DNA of 28,912 bases from contig JAZLHF010000005.1 in NCBI GenBank assembly GCA_045616685.1, forward strand, positions 1-28,912. The letters run 5' to 3'. Shown piece by piece: positions 1 through 7,867 of the stretch (position 1 is its first letter; every line of letters begins with the position of its first letter). The position numbers and the translations under genes were made by a program. This stretch comes from UBA1764 sp045616685 (GTDB taxonomy: Bacteria > Bacillota > Clostridia > Peptostreptococcales > Anaerovoracaceae). The notes beneath the pieces are model-generated. The model was not told the origin of the DNA and ran no database searches. It was given only the letters and a program-made list of their open reading frames with translations.

Positions 1-807
1 CTTAATAAAGGTTTACAGAAAGCTTATAATGTTTGGAATAATGGCAGCGACCCAGACGGAATGGTATTCACTGGCAAATTAGAACAATACCAGAACAAAG
101 AATGGTTCGTAATTGATGGAAACGTGACAGGTCTTGAAGAACTTACAGGCGTTGAAGTAGCAAACATCCCGTCAATTGGTGCTCAGTATAGACTTACTGT
201 AAAAGTTACAATAGGTGATATAGTTGTAGAAAAGACTTCTATGAACTACACATTTGGCCCAATCCCGCAAGATCTTTCAGTAGGAAGTGTTCCGACTGGC
301 GGAGTAAAATTCTATTCAGATGCTGCATGCAGCAATGAAATTACGAAGGCTTTACCGGGAGCTACTGTATACTTCAAGGTAACTACAGCTTACGAGCATG
401 CCTCCATTGTGCCTACTGAACAGACAGTAGAAATATATAGTGAAGATGGAATTCAATGCACTGAACAGATTAAGGATAAAGACGATGCTGTATATTACTT
501 CACTATGCCTGAAAATAGCTTTAAATTGAAGGTGAAAGGAGATCCAGTTACTGTTACGCTTGGTAGTGGGGATCCAAAGAATTGGGTTGTTACTCAGGCT
601 AGATTCCAAGATGGTAACGGAGATACTTACGAAATTACTTCAAGTGGACAAACTGTTCCTTATGGGTCTACACTGAAATGGGGACACTACACTTATAATG
701 GTGGTATGGGTAGTAACCCTAACACGAAGGGTACAGTGAACGCTAATGGTGACTGCACGGTGGTGGTGGATCTATCCGATGGTCGCTTTTCTCTTCAACT
801 AAATTAG
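1..807 (+). CDS. Secreted/surface protein, C-terminal part (5' end outside window)
   Basis: The reading frame is open from base 1, so this is the 3' end of a longer gene; the first internal ATG at 61 is not a convincing start because no ribosome site precedes it. The visible 268 residues are rich in Thr, Ser, Gly, Asn and Val, with alternating beta-strand-like stretches and no membrane segment, as in extracellular beta-sandwich or Ig-like repeat modules. A segment beginning GVKFYSDAACSNEITKALPG resembles repeats found in bacterial adhesins and cell-wall proteins, but I cannot assign a family. The protein ends without an SLH domain, sortase motif or transmembrane anchor, so any anchor must lie upstream. 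A hairpin follows about 60 bp after the stop. Surface location is inferred from composition and from the neighbouring SLH and polysaccharide genes. Confidence 0.6.
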   Translation, partial: LNKGLQKAYNVWNNGSDPDGMVFTGKLEQYQNKEWFVIDGNVTGLEELTGVEVANIPSIGAQYRLTVKVTIGDIVVEKTSMNYTFGPIPQDLSVGSVPTGGVKFYSDAACSNEITKALPGATVYFKVTTAYEHASIVPTEQTVEIYSEDGIQCTEQIKDKDDAVYYFTMPENSFKLKVKGDPVTVTLGSGDPKNWVVTQARFQDGNGDTYEITSSGQTVPYGSTLKWGHYTYNGGMGSNPNTKGTVNANGDCTVVVDLSDGRFSLQLN

Positions 808-863
808 AATTTCAAAGGCTTTATTGGAAGCTGAAGAGCGATTAATACTTAGTTTAAACACTA

Positions 864-900
864 ACAAAGCGTCTATCCCGTAAGGGATATGCGCTTTTGT
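864..900 (+). terminator. Probable rho-independent terminator
   Basis: An inverted repeat pairs ACAAAGCG-CTATCCC with GGGATA-GCGCTTTTGT around a GTAA loop, with two mismatches in the middle of the stem. The T-run is short (TTTT then GTG). It follows the partial surface gene and lies just past the 3' end of the minus-strand DUF4160 remnant, so it could serve both strands. Confidence 0.55.
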
Positions 901-906
901 GATAAT

Positions 907-1063
907 TTAAAGTGCTGTTCCGTATTCGTAAATTGTGTCGCTTGGGAGATCGATTTCTTTGTATATTTTGTGTGTCCCACATCTCTTGCAATTGTTGTGT
1001 GTTCAATTTAATCCAATCTTTGACGAGTTCCTGCGCTTTAGGCGGGAGGTCTCCGGCAATCAT
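907..1063 (-). pseudogene. DUF4160-like remnant, truncated and frameshifted
   Basis: On the minus strand, from an ATG at 1063, the frame reads MIAGDLPPKAQELVKDWIKL and continues to EMWDTQ. This resembles the C-terminal part of DUF4160 proteins (G-x-LP-x-KA-x-x-LV-x-x-W, then EL-x-x-xW), a family often found in toxin-antitoxin-like gene pairs. After DTQ the frame becomes unlike the family, but removing one A from the AAAA run at about 965-968 restores a plausible tail, IYKEIDLPSDTIYEYGTAL, ending at TAA 907-909. There is an in-frame stop a few codons upstream of the ATG, so the N-terminal half of the domain is missing. I read it as a decayed gene with one indel; a sequencing error in the A-run is possible. 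No partner gene is visible. Confidence 0.5.
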
Positions 1064-1147
1064 AAAGTACTTTTAGTATAACTGATTTGCTAAATAATGT
1101 AAATACGCATCCTGGCTTTTTAATACTCATTATGTTATGCTTTAAAT

Positions 1148-2134
1148 ATGAGAAAGCTTTTAATTTGCAGTTTAATATTGGCTATGATTTTTATGCTTTG
1201 TGCTTGCGGAGCTAAGGAAGTAGCTTTGGAAAAGACAGGTGAGGGCGATAGCAATCAGACATCTGGCATTGAAGAGATGATTGAAAAGAATCATCAGTCT
1301 GCCGGCGATTTTTCGCGTGATATTAAAGCATATCTGCTTCTTGGCATCGATCGCAGTGGTACTGCATCTGATGTTGGCAGCAACGTTGGTGGCGGCCAAA
1401 GTGATGGTATCTATGTTATTGCTATGGACAATACAAACAAAACTGTAAAGATTCTTCAGATCAATCGTGATACATATACTGATATCATTATTCCTGATGT
1501 GTTTGGGAATGAGATGTCTACAGTTAAAGATAGACTTGGACTTGCGTTCTCTTCTGGTTCTGGTTTGGAAGACAGCTGTATCATTGCAGAGAAGTCTATT
1601 TCAAAATTTCTTCACGGCTTAGAGTTTGATGGCTATGCTGCTATCTATTATGATGCTATTGCTTTGGTGGTTGATAGCGTAGGTGGGGTAGACATAACTA
1701 TTGAAGAAGATATGACCGCAGTTTCGCCAAACTTTGTGCAAGGTGCTCAGCTTCATATGGATGGAGTTGAAGCATATAAGTTTTGCCGAGCAAGAACCGC
1801 TGTTGGAGATCAGTCTAACATCGGCCGTATGCGTCGCCAAAGAGCTTTCTTAAATTCGTTCACGACTACTTGCCGCGAAATAATTAAACAGAAATCGAGC
1901 ATCATCAATGATATTTATAATGTTTCAAGCCCATATATTGTAAGTGACTTAAGTCAAGGGGAGCTTTGTAATATCGCTGCCAAGGCGCTTGGTTATGCTG
2001 ACGGTGGTATTGTTACTCCGGCAGGAACGGATAAGTGGGTAACTGGTGATGATGGCATCAGGTTCAGCCAATTTACAGTCGATGAAAGTGACCTTTCAGC
2101 GATTTTAAAGGATTTGTTCGCCCTTGAAAACTAA
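1148..2134 (+). CDS. LytR-CpsA-Psr (LCP) family lipoprotein
   Basis: LCP proteins move lipid-linked glycopolymers (teichoic acid or capsule) onto peptidoglycan on the outer face of the membrane. Here an N-terminal signal with lipobox LCAC puts the modified Cys at residue 20, which is unusual because most LCP proteins have a transmembrane anchor. The core motifs are present: YLLLGIDRSG, a Gly-rich loop then QSDGIYVIAMD, KILQINRDTY (the Arg-Asp that contacts the phosphate), VDSVGGVDITI and a region with FCRARTAVGDQSNIGRMRRQ (charged Arg cluster in the active groove). The 328-residue length suits the family. There is no Shine-Dalgarno; a TATGCT box lies six bases before the ATG, so translation may be leaderless. 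It heads a four-gene set with the Wzz-like protein, tyrosine kinase and SLH protein, suggesting attachment of an exopolysaccharide to the wall. Confidence 0.88.
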   Translation: MRKLLICSLILAMIFMLCACGAKEVALEKTGEGDSNQTSGIEEMIEKNHQSAGDFSRDIKAYLLLGIDRSGTASDVGSNVGGGQSDGIYVIAMDNTNKTVKILQINRDTYTDIIIPDVFGNEMSTVKDRLGLAFSSGSGLEDSCIIAEKSISKFLHGLEFDGYAAIYYDAIALVVDSVGGVDITIEEDMTAVSPNFVQGAQLHMDGVEAYKFCRARTAVGDQSNIGRMRRQRAFLNSFTTTCREIIKQKSSIINDIYNVSSPYIVSDLSQGELCNIAAKALGYADGGIVTPAGTDKWVTGDDGIRFSQFTVDESDLSAILKDLFALEN

Positions 2135-2160
2135 GGGTAAAAATGTAATAATAAAGTGTT

Positions 2161-2868
2161 ATGGACAATACACAAAGAAACAATCAAGAGGAATATGAAA
2201 TCGATCTTTTAGAGCTTTGGTATCTATTTCTCGCAAAACTCAAATTCATAATTATTTTCGCAATTATCGGTGGGATGCTGGCTTTCGGCTATACTCATCA
2301 TTTTGTCGAACCTACATATAAGGCAACAAGTAAGCTTTATATCGTTTCTGCATCTTCAGATTCAGTTGTTAACTTAACAGACCTTCAGATTGGTGCAAAC
2401 TTGACTCAGGACTATAAGGAACTTATTTTAAGTCGTCCTATGCTTGAATCTTGTGCGCGCTCTCTTGGTATTAACTCAACTGATTTGGATAAGATGATTT
2501 CTGTAGATAATCCTACTAATACTCGTATTATAAAAATCAGCGTAACGCATACTGATCCAGAGCTTGCACGCGATATCGCAAACAAGATGGCTAGTTTGTC
2601 CACAACTTGGTTGCCAGAGGTTATGGAAATTGCAAAGCCAAACATCGCTGAAGAAGCTGTGACACCGCAAGAGAAATCTGCTCCAAATCTTACCAAGAAT
2701 ACAATCATTGGCGCAATTGCTTTGGCTGGACTTTACTTTGCAATTTGCGTAATTAAGCATTTGCTCGATGACACCATTAAGACTGGTGAAGATCTTGAAA
2801 AATACTTCAATATCACTCCGCTTACGCAGGTGCCTGAAGTCGATGAAAAGAGAAAGGGGAAGAAATAA
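2161..2868 (+). CDS. Wzz/CpsC-type polysaccharide chain-length adaptor
   Basis: This 235-residue protein has the layout of Gram-positive CapA/CpsC adaptors. A short cytoplasmic start (EIDLLELWYLFLAKLK) is followed by transmembrane segment 1 (about residues 30-50), an extracellular Wzz domain of about 130 residues including YKATSKLYIVSASSDSVVNL, then transmembrane segment 2 (about 183-205) and a short cytoplasmic tail that would activate the kinase. The pattern YKELILSRPMLE and the TRIIKISVTHTDPELARDIAN block are typical of the family. The stop overlaps the kinase start by one base (TAATG), so the two are probably translationally coupled. No Shine-Dalgarno is visible at the start, which lies 26 bp after the LCP stop behind AT-rich sequence. 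No glycosyltransferases or Wzx/Wzy genes are in the window, so the polymer made is unknown. Confidence 0.88.
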   Translation: MDNTQRNNQEEYEIDLLELWYLFLAKLKFIIIFAIIGGMLAFGYTHHFVEPTYKATSKLYIVSASSDSVVNLTDLQIGANLTQDYKELILSRPMLESCARSLGINSTDLDKMISVDNPTNTRIIKISVTHTDPELARDIANKMASLSTTWLPEVMEIAKPNIAEEAVTPQEKSAPNLTKNTIIGAIALAGLYFAICVIKHLLDDTIKTGEDLEKYFNITPLTQVPEVDEKRKGKK

Positions 2869-3626
2869 TGAAGCATTTAGAAATTACTACCCCAAGTACT
2901 CTTGATTATGCAGCACGTGAAGCGCTTAATAGACTTCGTGTAAATTTTGCTTTTTGTGGAGATCAGTTTAGACGCATTGTTGTTACTTCTTCTATTTCAG
3001 CAGAAGGTAAATCTTTTATTTCAGTTAACCTTGCAATTCTTCTTGCAGAGGCTGGCTATAAAGTTGCATTTGTCGATGCTGATATTAGAAAGTCTCAAAT
3101 TAAAGATACATTTGGACTTAAGACCGAAGGCGGAAACCATGATGGTCTTTTACAGTACTTAGCTGGGCAAGCTGGCATTAATGATGTTGTTTATTCAACT
3201 AACTACAATAATTTATATTGTGTTCCTGTATTTAGGACTTCTGTTAACCCAGCGCTTCTTTTCCAAAATGATAGATTTGAGGCTTTATTAAATTCACTTT
3301 CACAAAAGCTTGACTATATCATCATTGATACTCCGCCAATTGCGAATGTGTCCGATGGTGAAATTATCGCAAGCCATTGTGACGGGGCATTGCTCGTTGT
3401 TAGAAGTGGAGTGACGCCAAGAAATTTGGTTAGCAGTTCTATTAGACAGATTGAATCTGCTGGTTGCACGCTTATGGGTGTTGTAATCAACAGAATTGAT
3501 ATGAAAGCTCCGGCATATTATAGCAAATATTACGGCGGATATTATCGTGGCTATTATGGCAGATATTATTACTATTATGATGAGAATCATAATAAAAAGA
3601 AAAAGCACAAGGAGAAGAAAAAATGA
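2868..3626 (+). CDS. CpsD/CapB-family protein tyrosine kinase with Tyr-rich tail
   Basis: A bacterial tyrosine (BY) kinase that, with the adjacent Wzz-like adaptor, controls capsule or exopolysaccharide assembly by cycles of autophosphorylation. Visible motifs are Walker A SSISAEGKS (Lys48), Walker A' VAFVDADIRKS (Asp70, Asp72) and Walker B YIIIDTPPI. The C-terminal tyrosine cluster is extreme: 13 Tyr in about 26 residues, in YY pairs separated by Gly, Arg, Lys or Ser, then a run of five Tyr. This is longer and more regular than the usual few tyrosines. It is followed by a Lys/His-rich terminus (KKKKHKEKKK). Ribosome site AGGGGAAG precedes the ATG. The stop overlaps the next gene's ATG (ATGA), so the SLH protein is coupled to it. 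Confidence 0.9.
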   Translation: MKHLEITTPSTLDYAAREALNRLRVNFAFCGDQFRRIVVTSSISAEGKSFISVNLAILLAEAGYKVAFVDADIRKSQIKDTFGLKTEGGNHDGLLQYLAGQAGINDVVYSTNYNNLYCVPVFRTSVNPALLFQNDRFEALLNSLSQKLDYIIIDTPPIANVSDGEIIASHCDGALLVVRSGVTPRNLVSSSIRQIESAGCTLMGVVINRIDMKAPAYYSKYYGGYYRGYYGRYYYYYDENHNKKKKHKEKKK

Positions 3627-4645
3627 AAAAGTTAGTTTCTCTTTTACTCGCATTCATCTTAGTTTTTGCATCATGTGTTAGTGCTTTTGCAGGAAGCTAT
3701 GGCGGTTATAGTGGAGACACCATTATCATCACTTCTCGCGGTGGAAGTATATCTGGTTCGTATCTTTCAAGTAGCGATGCAGTTGCTAGGAGGATTAAGG
3801 CGGCTGGAAGCGCGGAAAATTTCGTTAGGGAGATTGGTTTAACAAACGAAGTTAGTGGTATCTTTGATAGTTATAAGATTGCAAATTCTCTTTATGAATT
3901 TAAGGGCAGTGGCAACGTCACTGTAACATTTACTTGCACAGGCGTTAAGTCAACTGATACAGTTGCGCTTCTTGTATATGACGGATCTTCATGGGATTTA
4001 GTTAAAGCTACTGCAGGCAGTGGAAATGTAACTGCTACACTTGATAAGTTCGGTAAGGTTGCAGTATTAGTTGGTACTGCTGTAAATATCCCTGGCGGGT
4101 CGGTGTTCTTTGAAGATGTGCTTACAACCGACTGGTTTTATGAGGCTGTAATGTATTGTGCAGTTAATGGATATCTTAAAGGTTTAAGTGATACGAAGTT
4201 TGGCCCGGGAGTAACTCTTACAAGAGCTATGGTTGCTACTGTTATTTATAGAGTTGAAGGGTCTCCGGCGCATGCAATCGATTATCCGTTCAAGGACTGT
4301 AAAGATTCCTGGTATCAGGCAGGAATTGCATGGGCCTTTGATAAGGGCGTTGTAACTGGTTATTCAGACGATGCATTTGGACCAAATGATCCTGTAACTC
4401 GTGAACAGCTTGTTGCAATGTTTGGCAGATATTATCAGTACAAGGGTAATACATTATCGGGTGGAAGCGTTGATAAGTTTAGCGATGCTGGTAGCATCTC
4501 AAGATATGCTGTTCCTTATGTTCAGTGGGCCGTTGGTAGAGGTCTTTTAAATGGCCGTGCAGTTAATGGTAAGGCATTACTTGTTCCAACAGGAAGAGCA
4601 ACAAGGGCTGAGTTTGCTCAGGTATTATATAATTATATGCATTAA
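3623..4645 (+). CDS. Secreted SLH-domain protein
   Basis: A 340-residue exported protein with a signal peptide (cleavage probably after SAFA, about residue 23), an N-terminal region of about 130 residues with no family I recognise, and three C-terminal SLH modules at about 162-210, 215-267 and 277-338. The modules show the usual pattern: F-x-D followed by W-x-x-x-A/V, then an internal G-x-x-x-G and a terminal TRAxxA/F motif (LTRAMVATVIYR, VTREQLVAMFGR, ATRAEFAQVLYNY). SLH modules bind pyruvylated secondary wall polymer, so this protein should sit on the cell surface. It overlaps the kinase gene by four bases and has ribosome site AAGGAG. Its place at the end of a polysaccharide-control operon suggests that it binds, or helps organise, the polymer that operon governs. 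The first 130 residues have conspicuous Gly/Ser repeats after the signal (GSYGGYSGD). Confidence 0.88.
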   Translation: MKKLVSLLLAFILVFASCVSAFAGSYGGYSGDTIIITSRGGSISGSYLSSSDAVARRIKAAGSAENFVREIGLTNEVSGIFDSYKIANSLYEFKGSGNVTVTFTCTGVKSTDTVALLVYDGSSWDLVKATAGSGNVTATLDKFGKVAVLVGTAVNIPGGSVFFEDVLTTDWFYEAVMYCAVNGYLKGLSDTKFGPGVTLTRAMVATVIYRVEGSPAHAIDYPFKDCKDSWYQAGIAWAFDKGVVTGYSDDAFGPNDPVTREQLVAMFGRYYQYKGNTLSGGSVDKFSDAGSISRYAVPYVQWAVGRGLLNGRAVNGKALLVPTGRATRAEFAQVLYNYMH

Positions 4646-4665
4646 TTGTTTAAATTTGGCTTAAG

Positions 4666-4690
4666 ACCGGTGCGCAAGCACCGGTTTTTG
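4666..4690 (+). terminator. Rho-independent terminator of the polysaccharide/SLH operon
   Basis: A perfect 8-bp stem, ACCGGTGC/GCACCGGT, encloses a GCAA tetraloop and is followed by TTTTTG. It lies 20 bp after the SLH gene stop and closes the operon that starts at 1148. Confidence 0.9.
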
Positions 4691-4744
4691 ATTGAGCAAA
4701 AATATGATATAATATAATGTCAAGGTTCGCTGACGCTTTCAACT

Positions 4745-4793
4745 TTGACATGATATTTAAGCAGGTGTATGACAAGCATGCACCTGATATAGT
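4745..4793 (+). promoter_or_regulatory. Candidate promoter(s) for the binding-protein gene
   Basis: TTGACA (4745-4750) with a 17-bp spacer to TATGAC (4768-4773) is a reasonable sigma-A promoter. A second -10-like box, TATAGT (4788-4793), ends five bases before the ATG at 4799 and would give an almost leaderless transcript. An upstream imperfect inverted repeat, TGTCAAGGTT/AACTTTGACA (4719-4750), and another, CAGGTG/CACCTG (4762-4786), overlap the promoter and could be operators. All are predictions from sequence. Confidence 0.45.
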
Positions 4794-4798
4794 GGATT

Positions 4799-6151
4799 AT
4801 GAAGAAATTATTATGCGTGATTTTATGTTTGGCAATGGTCGTTGGGCTTTGCGGCTGCACCGTCGTTGATCAGGTGCAAAAGCTAAGTCAAAAGTTCGTT
4901 GATTCATTTAGCACAAACTATGTCACTTTGGAAAATTTAATAAAGACTTTGCGTGGTGAAAGAATCGTCACTGAATTCGGAGATACGAGTATCAAGATTG
5001 GTGTGTTCGAGCCACAATCTGGATCTGAATCTGATGCGGCAGAAGACGAGATATTAGGAATTGAACTTGCCCACAAGCTTTATCCAACTGTCATGGATAG
5101 CCCAGTTGAGCTTGTTTATGGCGACAATCATTCTGACACAGCATATGCTGCCGAAGCGGCTCAAGAATTAGTCGATAGCGGATGCAATGTTGTTATCGGA
5201 AGTTATAGCAATGTGTTGACTATGGCTGCGATTGATACTTTCGAACAGAATCAGGTTCTTTGTATTTGCCCAAGCTGCAGTAACCCGCTTATCACAACCA
5301 CAACAAACTTTTTCTTTAGAGTTGCGGTCGTAGATTCATTCCAGGGGAATGCTGCGGCAAAATATGTTATCGAGCATTTACCAAAGAGCGTACATGGTGG
5401 TGTTGTTGAGGAAAATCCAAGCACAGTAACCGACCAAGACTTTAGGGATTATGAGCCTATGAAGTGTGCAATCTTAAAGAAGTCTGGAGATGAACGCGCA
5501 ACAGCTCTTATCGAAAGATTCCAGGCTAAGTTCCAGGAAATCTTTGGTGAAGATACTTACGTAAAGGTTGTTGAATATAGCGGAAACGCTAAGGACCTTA
5601 AGATTAAAGATTATCTTGATCGTTTAGCAGAAGGCGGAACAGAAGTTGTTTTCTTCCCTTCAACTGCTGACGAGGGTGCGAAGTTCATTTTCGAAGCATA
5701 CCAACGTGGATATAATTTCACATGGGTAGGCGATTCGGACTGGGCAGGCCTTATTGAAGCATCACAGAATATGGGGCTTAATATCACAAGCCATCTTGAG
5801 GGCGTGACTTATGTAGCTGCTTTTGATAAGGCTGCAGCAGCAACAGAAATGACTCAGACTTTTATCGATGCTGCATATACTTACTATCACATAGACGAGC
5901 CAACTGAAGCTATGGCTTTAGGATTTGATGCATACCTTCTTGCGCTTGAATCAATCAAGGCTGCCGGTGGAGCAAACAACAGTGAAAATCTTCAGTATGC
6001 GGCAAGCAGGCTGTACGATATAAGATGTGCTACGGGAAGTATAACTTACCGTAGCGGAATCGGCGATCCTGTAAAGGATGTTGTAATCGAAAAATTTGTT
6101 AACGGAAAAATCCAGGCTGACTATACGGCTGGCCCTATTTGGAATCAATAA
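4799..6151 (+). CDS. Branched-chain-amino-acid-type substrate-binding lipoprotein
   Basis: A 450-residue periplasmic-binding-protein type I fold (Peripla_BP_6/LivJ-like), exported as a lipoprotein: lipobox LCGC with Cys20. The domain opens with IKIGVFEPQSGSESDAAEDE and ELAHKL, as in the Leu/Ile/Val-binding family (IGV-x-x-P-x-SG), then has VELVYGDNHSDTAYAAEAAQ and the ELVDSGCNVVIGSYSNVLTM binding-loop region. Later blocks include TDQDFRDYEPMKCA and EVVFFPSTADEGAKFIFEA. The usual Liv ABC permease and ATPase genes do not follow, so either they are elsewhere or the protein is a sensor or orphan binding protein. Specificity cannot be read from sequence. Start has no clear Shine-Dalgarno. The stop lies 10 bp before the NifU-like gene, so the two may be cotranscribed. 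Confidence 0.82.
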   Translation: MKKLLCVILCLAMVVGLCGCTVVDQVQKLSQKFVDSFSTNYVTLENLIKTLRGERIVTEFGDTSIKIGVFEPQSGSESDAAEDEILGIELAHKLYPTVMDSPVELVYGDNHSDTAYAAEAAQELVDSGCNVVIGSYSNVLTMAAIDTFEQNQVLCICPSCSNPLITTTTNFFFRVAVVDSFQGNAAAKYVIEHLPKSVHGGVVEENPSTVTDQDFRDYEPMKCAILKKSGDERATALIERFQAKFQEIFGEDTYVKVVEYSGNAKDLKIKDYLDRLAEGGTEVVFFPSTADEGAKFIFEAYQRGYNFTWVGDSDWAGLIEASQNMGLNITSHLEGVTYVAAFDKAAAATEMTQTFIDAAYTYYHIDEPTEAMALGFDAYLLALESIKAAGGANNSENLQYAASRLYDIRCATGSITYRSGIGDPVKDVVIEKFVNGKIQADYTAGPIWNQ

Positions 6152-6161
6152 GGAGAATAAA

Positions 6162-6389
6162 ATGGAACAAAAAATTAAGGATGCTTTAGAGCAGATTAGA
6201 CCATTCCTTCAAAGAGATGGTGGCGATGTAGAATTCGTTGAATATACTACTGACAAAGTTGTTAAAGTAAGACTTCAGGGGCACTGTGCAGGTTGCCCTC
6301 ATGCTCAGGCAACAGTCAAAGGCGGAATCGAGCAGATTCTTAAAGAACTCTTTGCTGACGATGTTGCAAGCGTTGAAGCTGTTAACTAA
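6162..6389 (+). CDS. NifU-like C-terminal domain Fe-S scaffold protein
   Basis: A 75-residue protein consisting of one NifU C-terminal (Nfu) domain, which carries a bridging Fe-S cluster between two monomers and passes it to apo-proteins. The start IRPFLQRDGGDVEFVEY and the cluster motif GHCAGCPHA (CxxCP) match the family closely. I chose the ATG at 6162 because AAGGAG lies at the right distance before it; a longer in-frame start at 6096 would overlap the upstream gene by 55 bases and add residues unlike the family. The window also encodes the Fe-S-rich RnfB and RnfC, for which such a carrier could be relevant, but there is no operon link. Confidence 0.92.
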   Translation: MEQKIKDALEQIRPFLQRDGGDVEFVEYTTDKVVKVRLQGHCAGCPHAQATVKGGIEQILKELFADDVASVEAVN

Positions 6390-6445
6390 TTAGACAATTT
6401 TGTCTGCTGGCAAAGATTTAAAGCGAGATTGGAACTAGAATTTAT

Positions 6446-7867
6446 ATGCGTAAAAAGTTATTTGCGATAATTTTAATATTGGCAATGGTCTTGGGCATAA
6501 GTGCCTGCGGCCAGAGCGAGCCTGTTGCGATTGGCATTGTTCCTGAAGCAAAGCAGGTTGATGTTTCCATTGCGATTTGTGGCGACGTCATGGCTCACAT
6601 GCCTCAGGTGAATGCTGCGCTTCAAGCGGATGGGACTTATGATTTTAATTCGTGCTTTGATGATGTTCGCTCGATTATGAGTGGTGCTGATATTTGCATG
6701 GCTAATGTTGAATGTACTTTTCCGGGAACTGGCGAGTATATGGGGTATCCTGCATTCCATTCACCGGACAGCATTGCTGATGCTTTAGCAAACGCTGGCG
6801 TTGATGTTGGGATTTTCGCAAACAATCATATGAATGATAGCGGGCTTAATGGCGCGCTTAGGACAGTTCAGGTGCTCGAGGGCGCTGGCATGAAAGTTGT
6901 CGGATGCAGAACCGGCGAGGATGAGAATCGTTCTATTATCTACCAGCTCTGTAAGGACGATGAAGTAATTAATGTCGGAGTCGTTGCATATTCATACGAG
7001 ACTTCGAAAGGCGATACGAACCGCACGATGAACGGCGGTGCGATGAGAAACGACGCTGTAAATTATTACAATACTTTTAGACAGTATGCGGATCTTTTTT
7101 ATCTTGACCAAGATATAGCAAATATTAAAAGTGAAATCGAATGGTGCAAACAGCGCGCAGATATAACTGTTGTGTATTTGCACTGGGGCGAGGAATATCA
7201 AAGACATTCAAATGCTCGCCAGCAATATATTGCGAAGCAGCTTGCTTTGGTAGCTCCAGATGCAATTGTTGCGAGCCATCCACATGTGCTTGAAGAAATT
7301 TCTTATGTGAATGGTGTGCCGGTTTATTATTCAATTGGCAACTACATTTCAAATCAGCGAGAAGAAACTTTAGATAATCATTACACCGAGCAGGGGCTTA
7401 TTGCGATGCTCGAGTTTACACTTGTGAGCGATCCGGTTGATGATGGGACTTATGTAATCGCCCCGGCCAGTGGTGAGATGACGTTTGAAGAAGGCGAGGT
7501 TGTAACCGGGACATGGGGAAGCGACATCGCTGGCATGAATGTTTATGGTACTTCTAAGGAAGTTGCGGCTGAAGTGGAATACAATAAAAAATTTATCAAG
7601 TGGTTCAGCGACAAACCGGTCAAGGCTGAAATGAATTGGCAAAGCTGGTCGGATTGGTCGATTGAGAATCGATCTGCAAAGGCTGTGCCGACTTGGGTGA
7701 ATAAATATAGCGATGGCGGCGGTGTGCATTATTCAATTGTGCCACTCGTTGCTGGATATGAAAATAATGCAGGGCTTAACGCGGCGGGTTATGTAACGCG
7801 AGCAGGGAATGCTCTGGCTGAAATAAAAGAATTAATTGGTGAAGAGTTTATATGGAATTTGAAATAG
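6446..7867 (+). CDS. CapA-family (poly-gamma-glutamate synthesis type) lipoprotein
   Basis: A 473-residue CapA-type (PGA_cap) protein with a calcineurin-like phosphoesterase fold, exported as a lipoprotein (ISAC lipobox, Cys21). Family motifs are all visible: AICGDVMAH, ADICMANVECTFPG, DVGIFANNHMNDSG (NHxxD), VVYLHWGEEYQ, ASHPHVLEE (HPH) and VYYSIGNYISNQ. These form the metal-binding core. In Bacillus, CapA takes part in export or anchoring of poly-gamma-glutamate, but no CapB/CapC synthase is in this window, so the substrate is unknown and a wall-related phosphodiesterase role is equally possible. No Shine-Dalgarno is visible; TAGAAT (6436-6441) lies four bases before the ATG, again suggesting leaderless expression. 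The 3' end overlaps the next gene by 16 bases. Confidence 0.85.
   Translation: MRKKLFAIILILAMVLGISACGQSEPVAIGIVPEAKQVDVSIAICGDVMAHMPQVNAALQADGTYDFNSCFDDVRSIMSGADICMANVECTFPGTGEYMGYPAFHSPDSIADALANAGVDVGIFANNHMNDSGLNGALRTVQVLEGAGMKVVGCRTGEDENRSIIYQLCKDDEVINVGVVAYSYETSKGDTNRTMNGGAMRNDAVNYYNTFRQYADLFYLDQDIANIKSEIEWCKQRADITVVYLHWGEEYQRHSNARQQYIAKQLALVAPDAIVASHPHVLEEISYVNGVPVYYSIGNYISNQREETLDNHYTEQGLIAMLEFTLVSDPVDDGTYVIAPASGEMTFEEGEVVTGTWGSDIAGMNVYGTSKEVAAEVEYNKKFIKWFSDKPVKAEMNWQSWSDWSIENRSAKAVPTWVNKYSDGGGVHYSIVPLVAGYENNAGLNAAGYVTRAGNALAEIKELIGEEFIWNLK

Noticed and set aside
6096..6161. Longer N-terminus for the NifU-like protein
   Set aside because: The extension overlaps the upstream gene, lacks a ribosome site and is unlike the family; AAGGAG stands before 6162.
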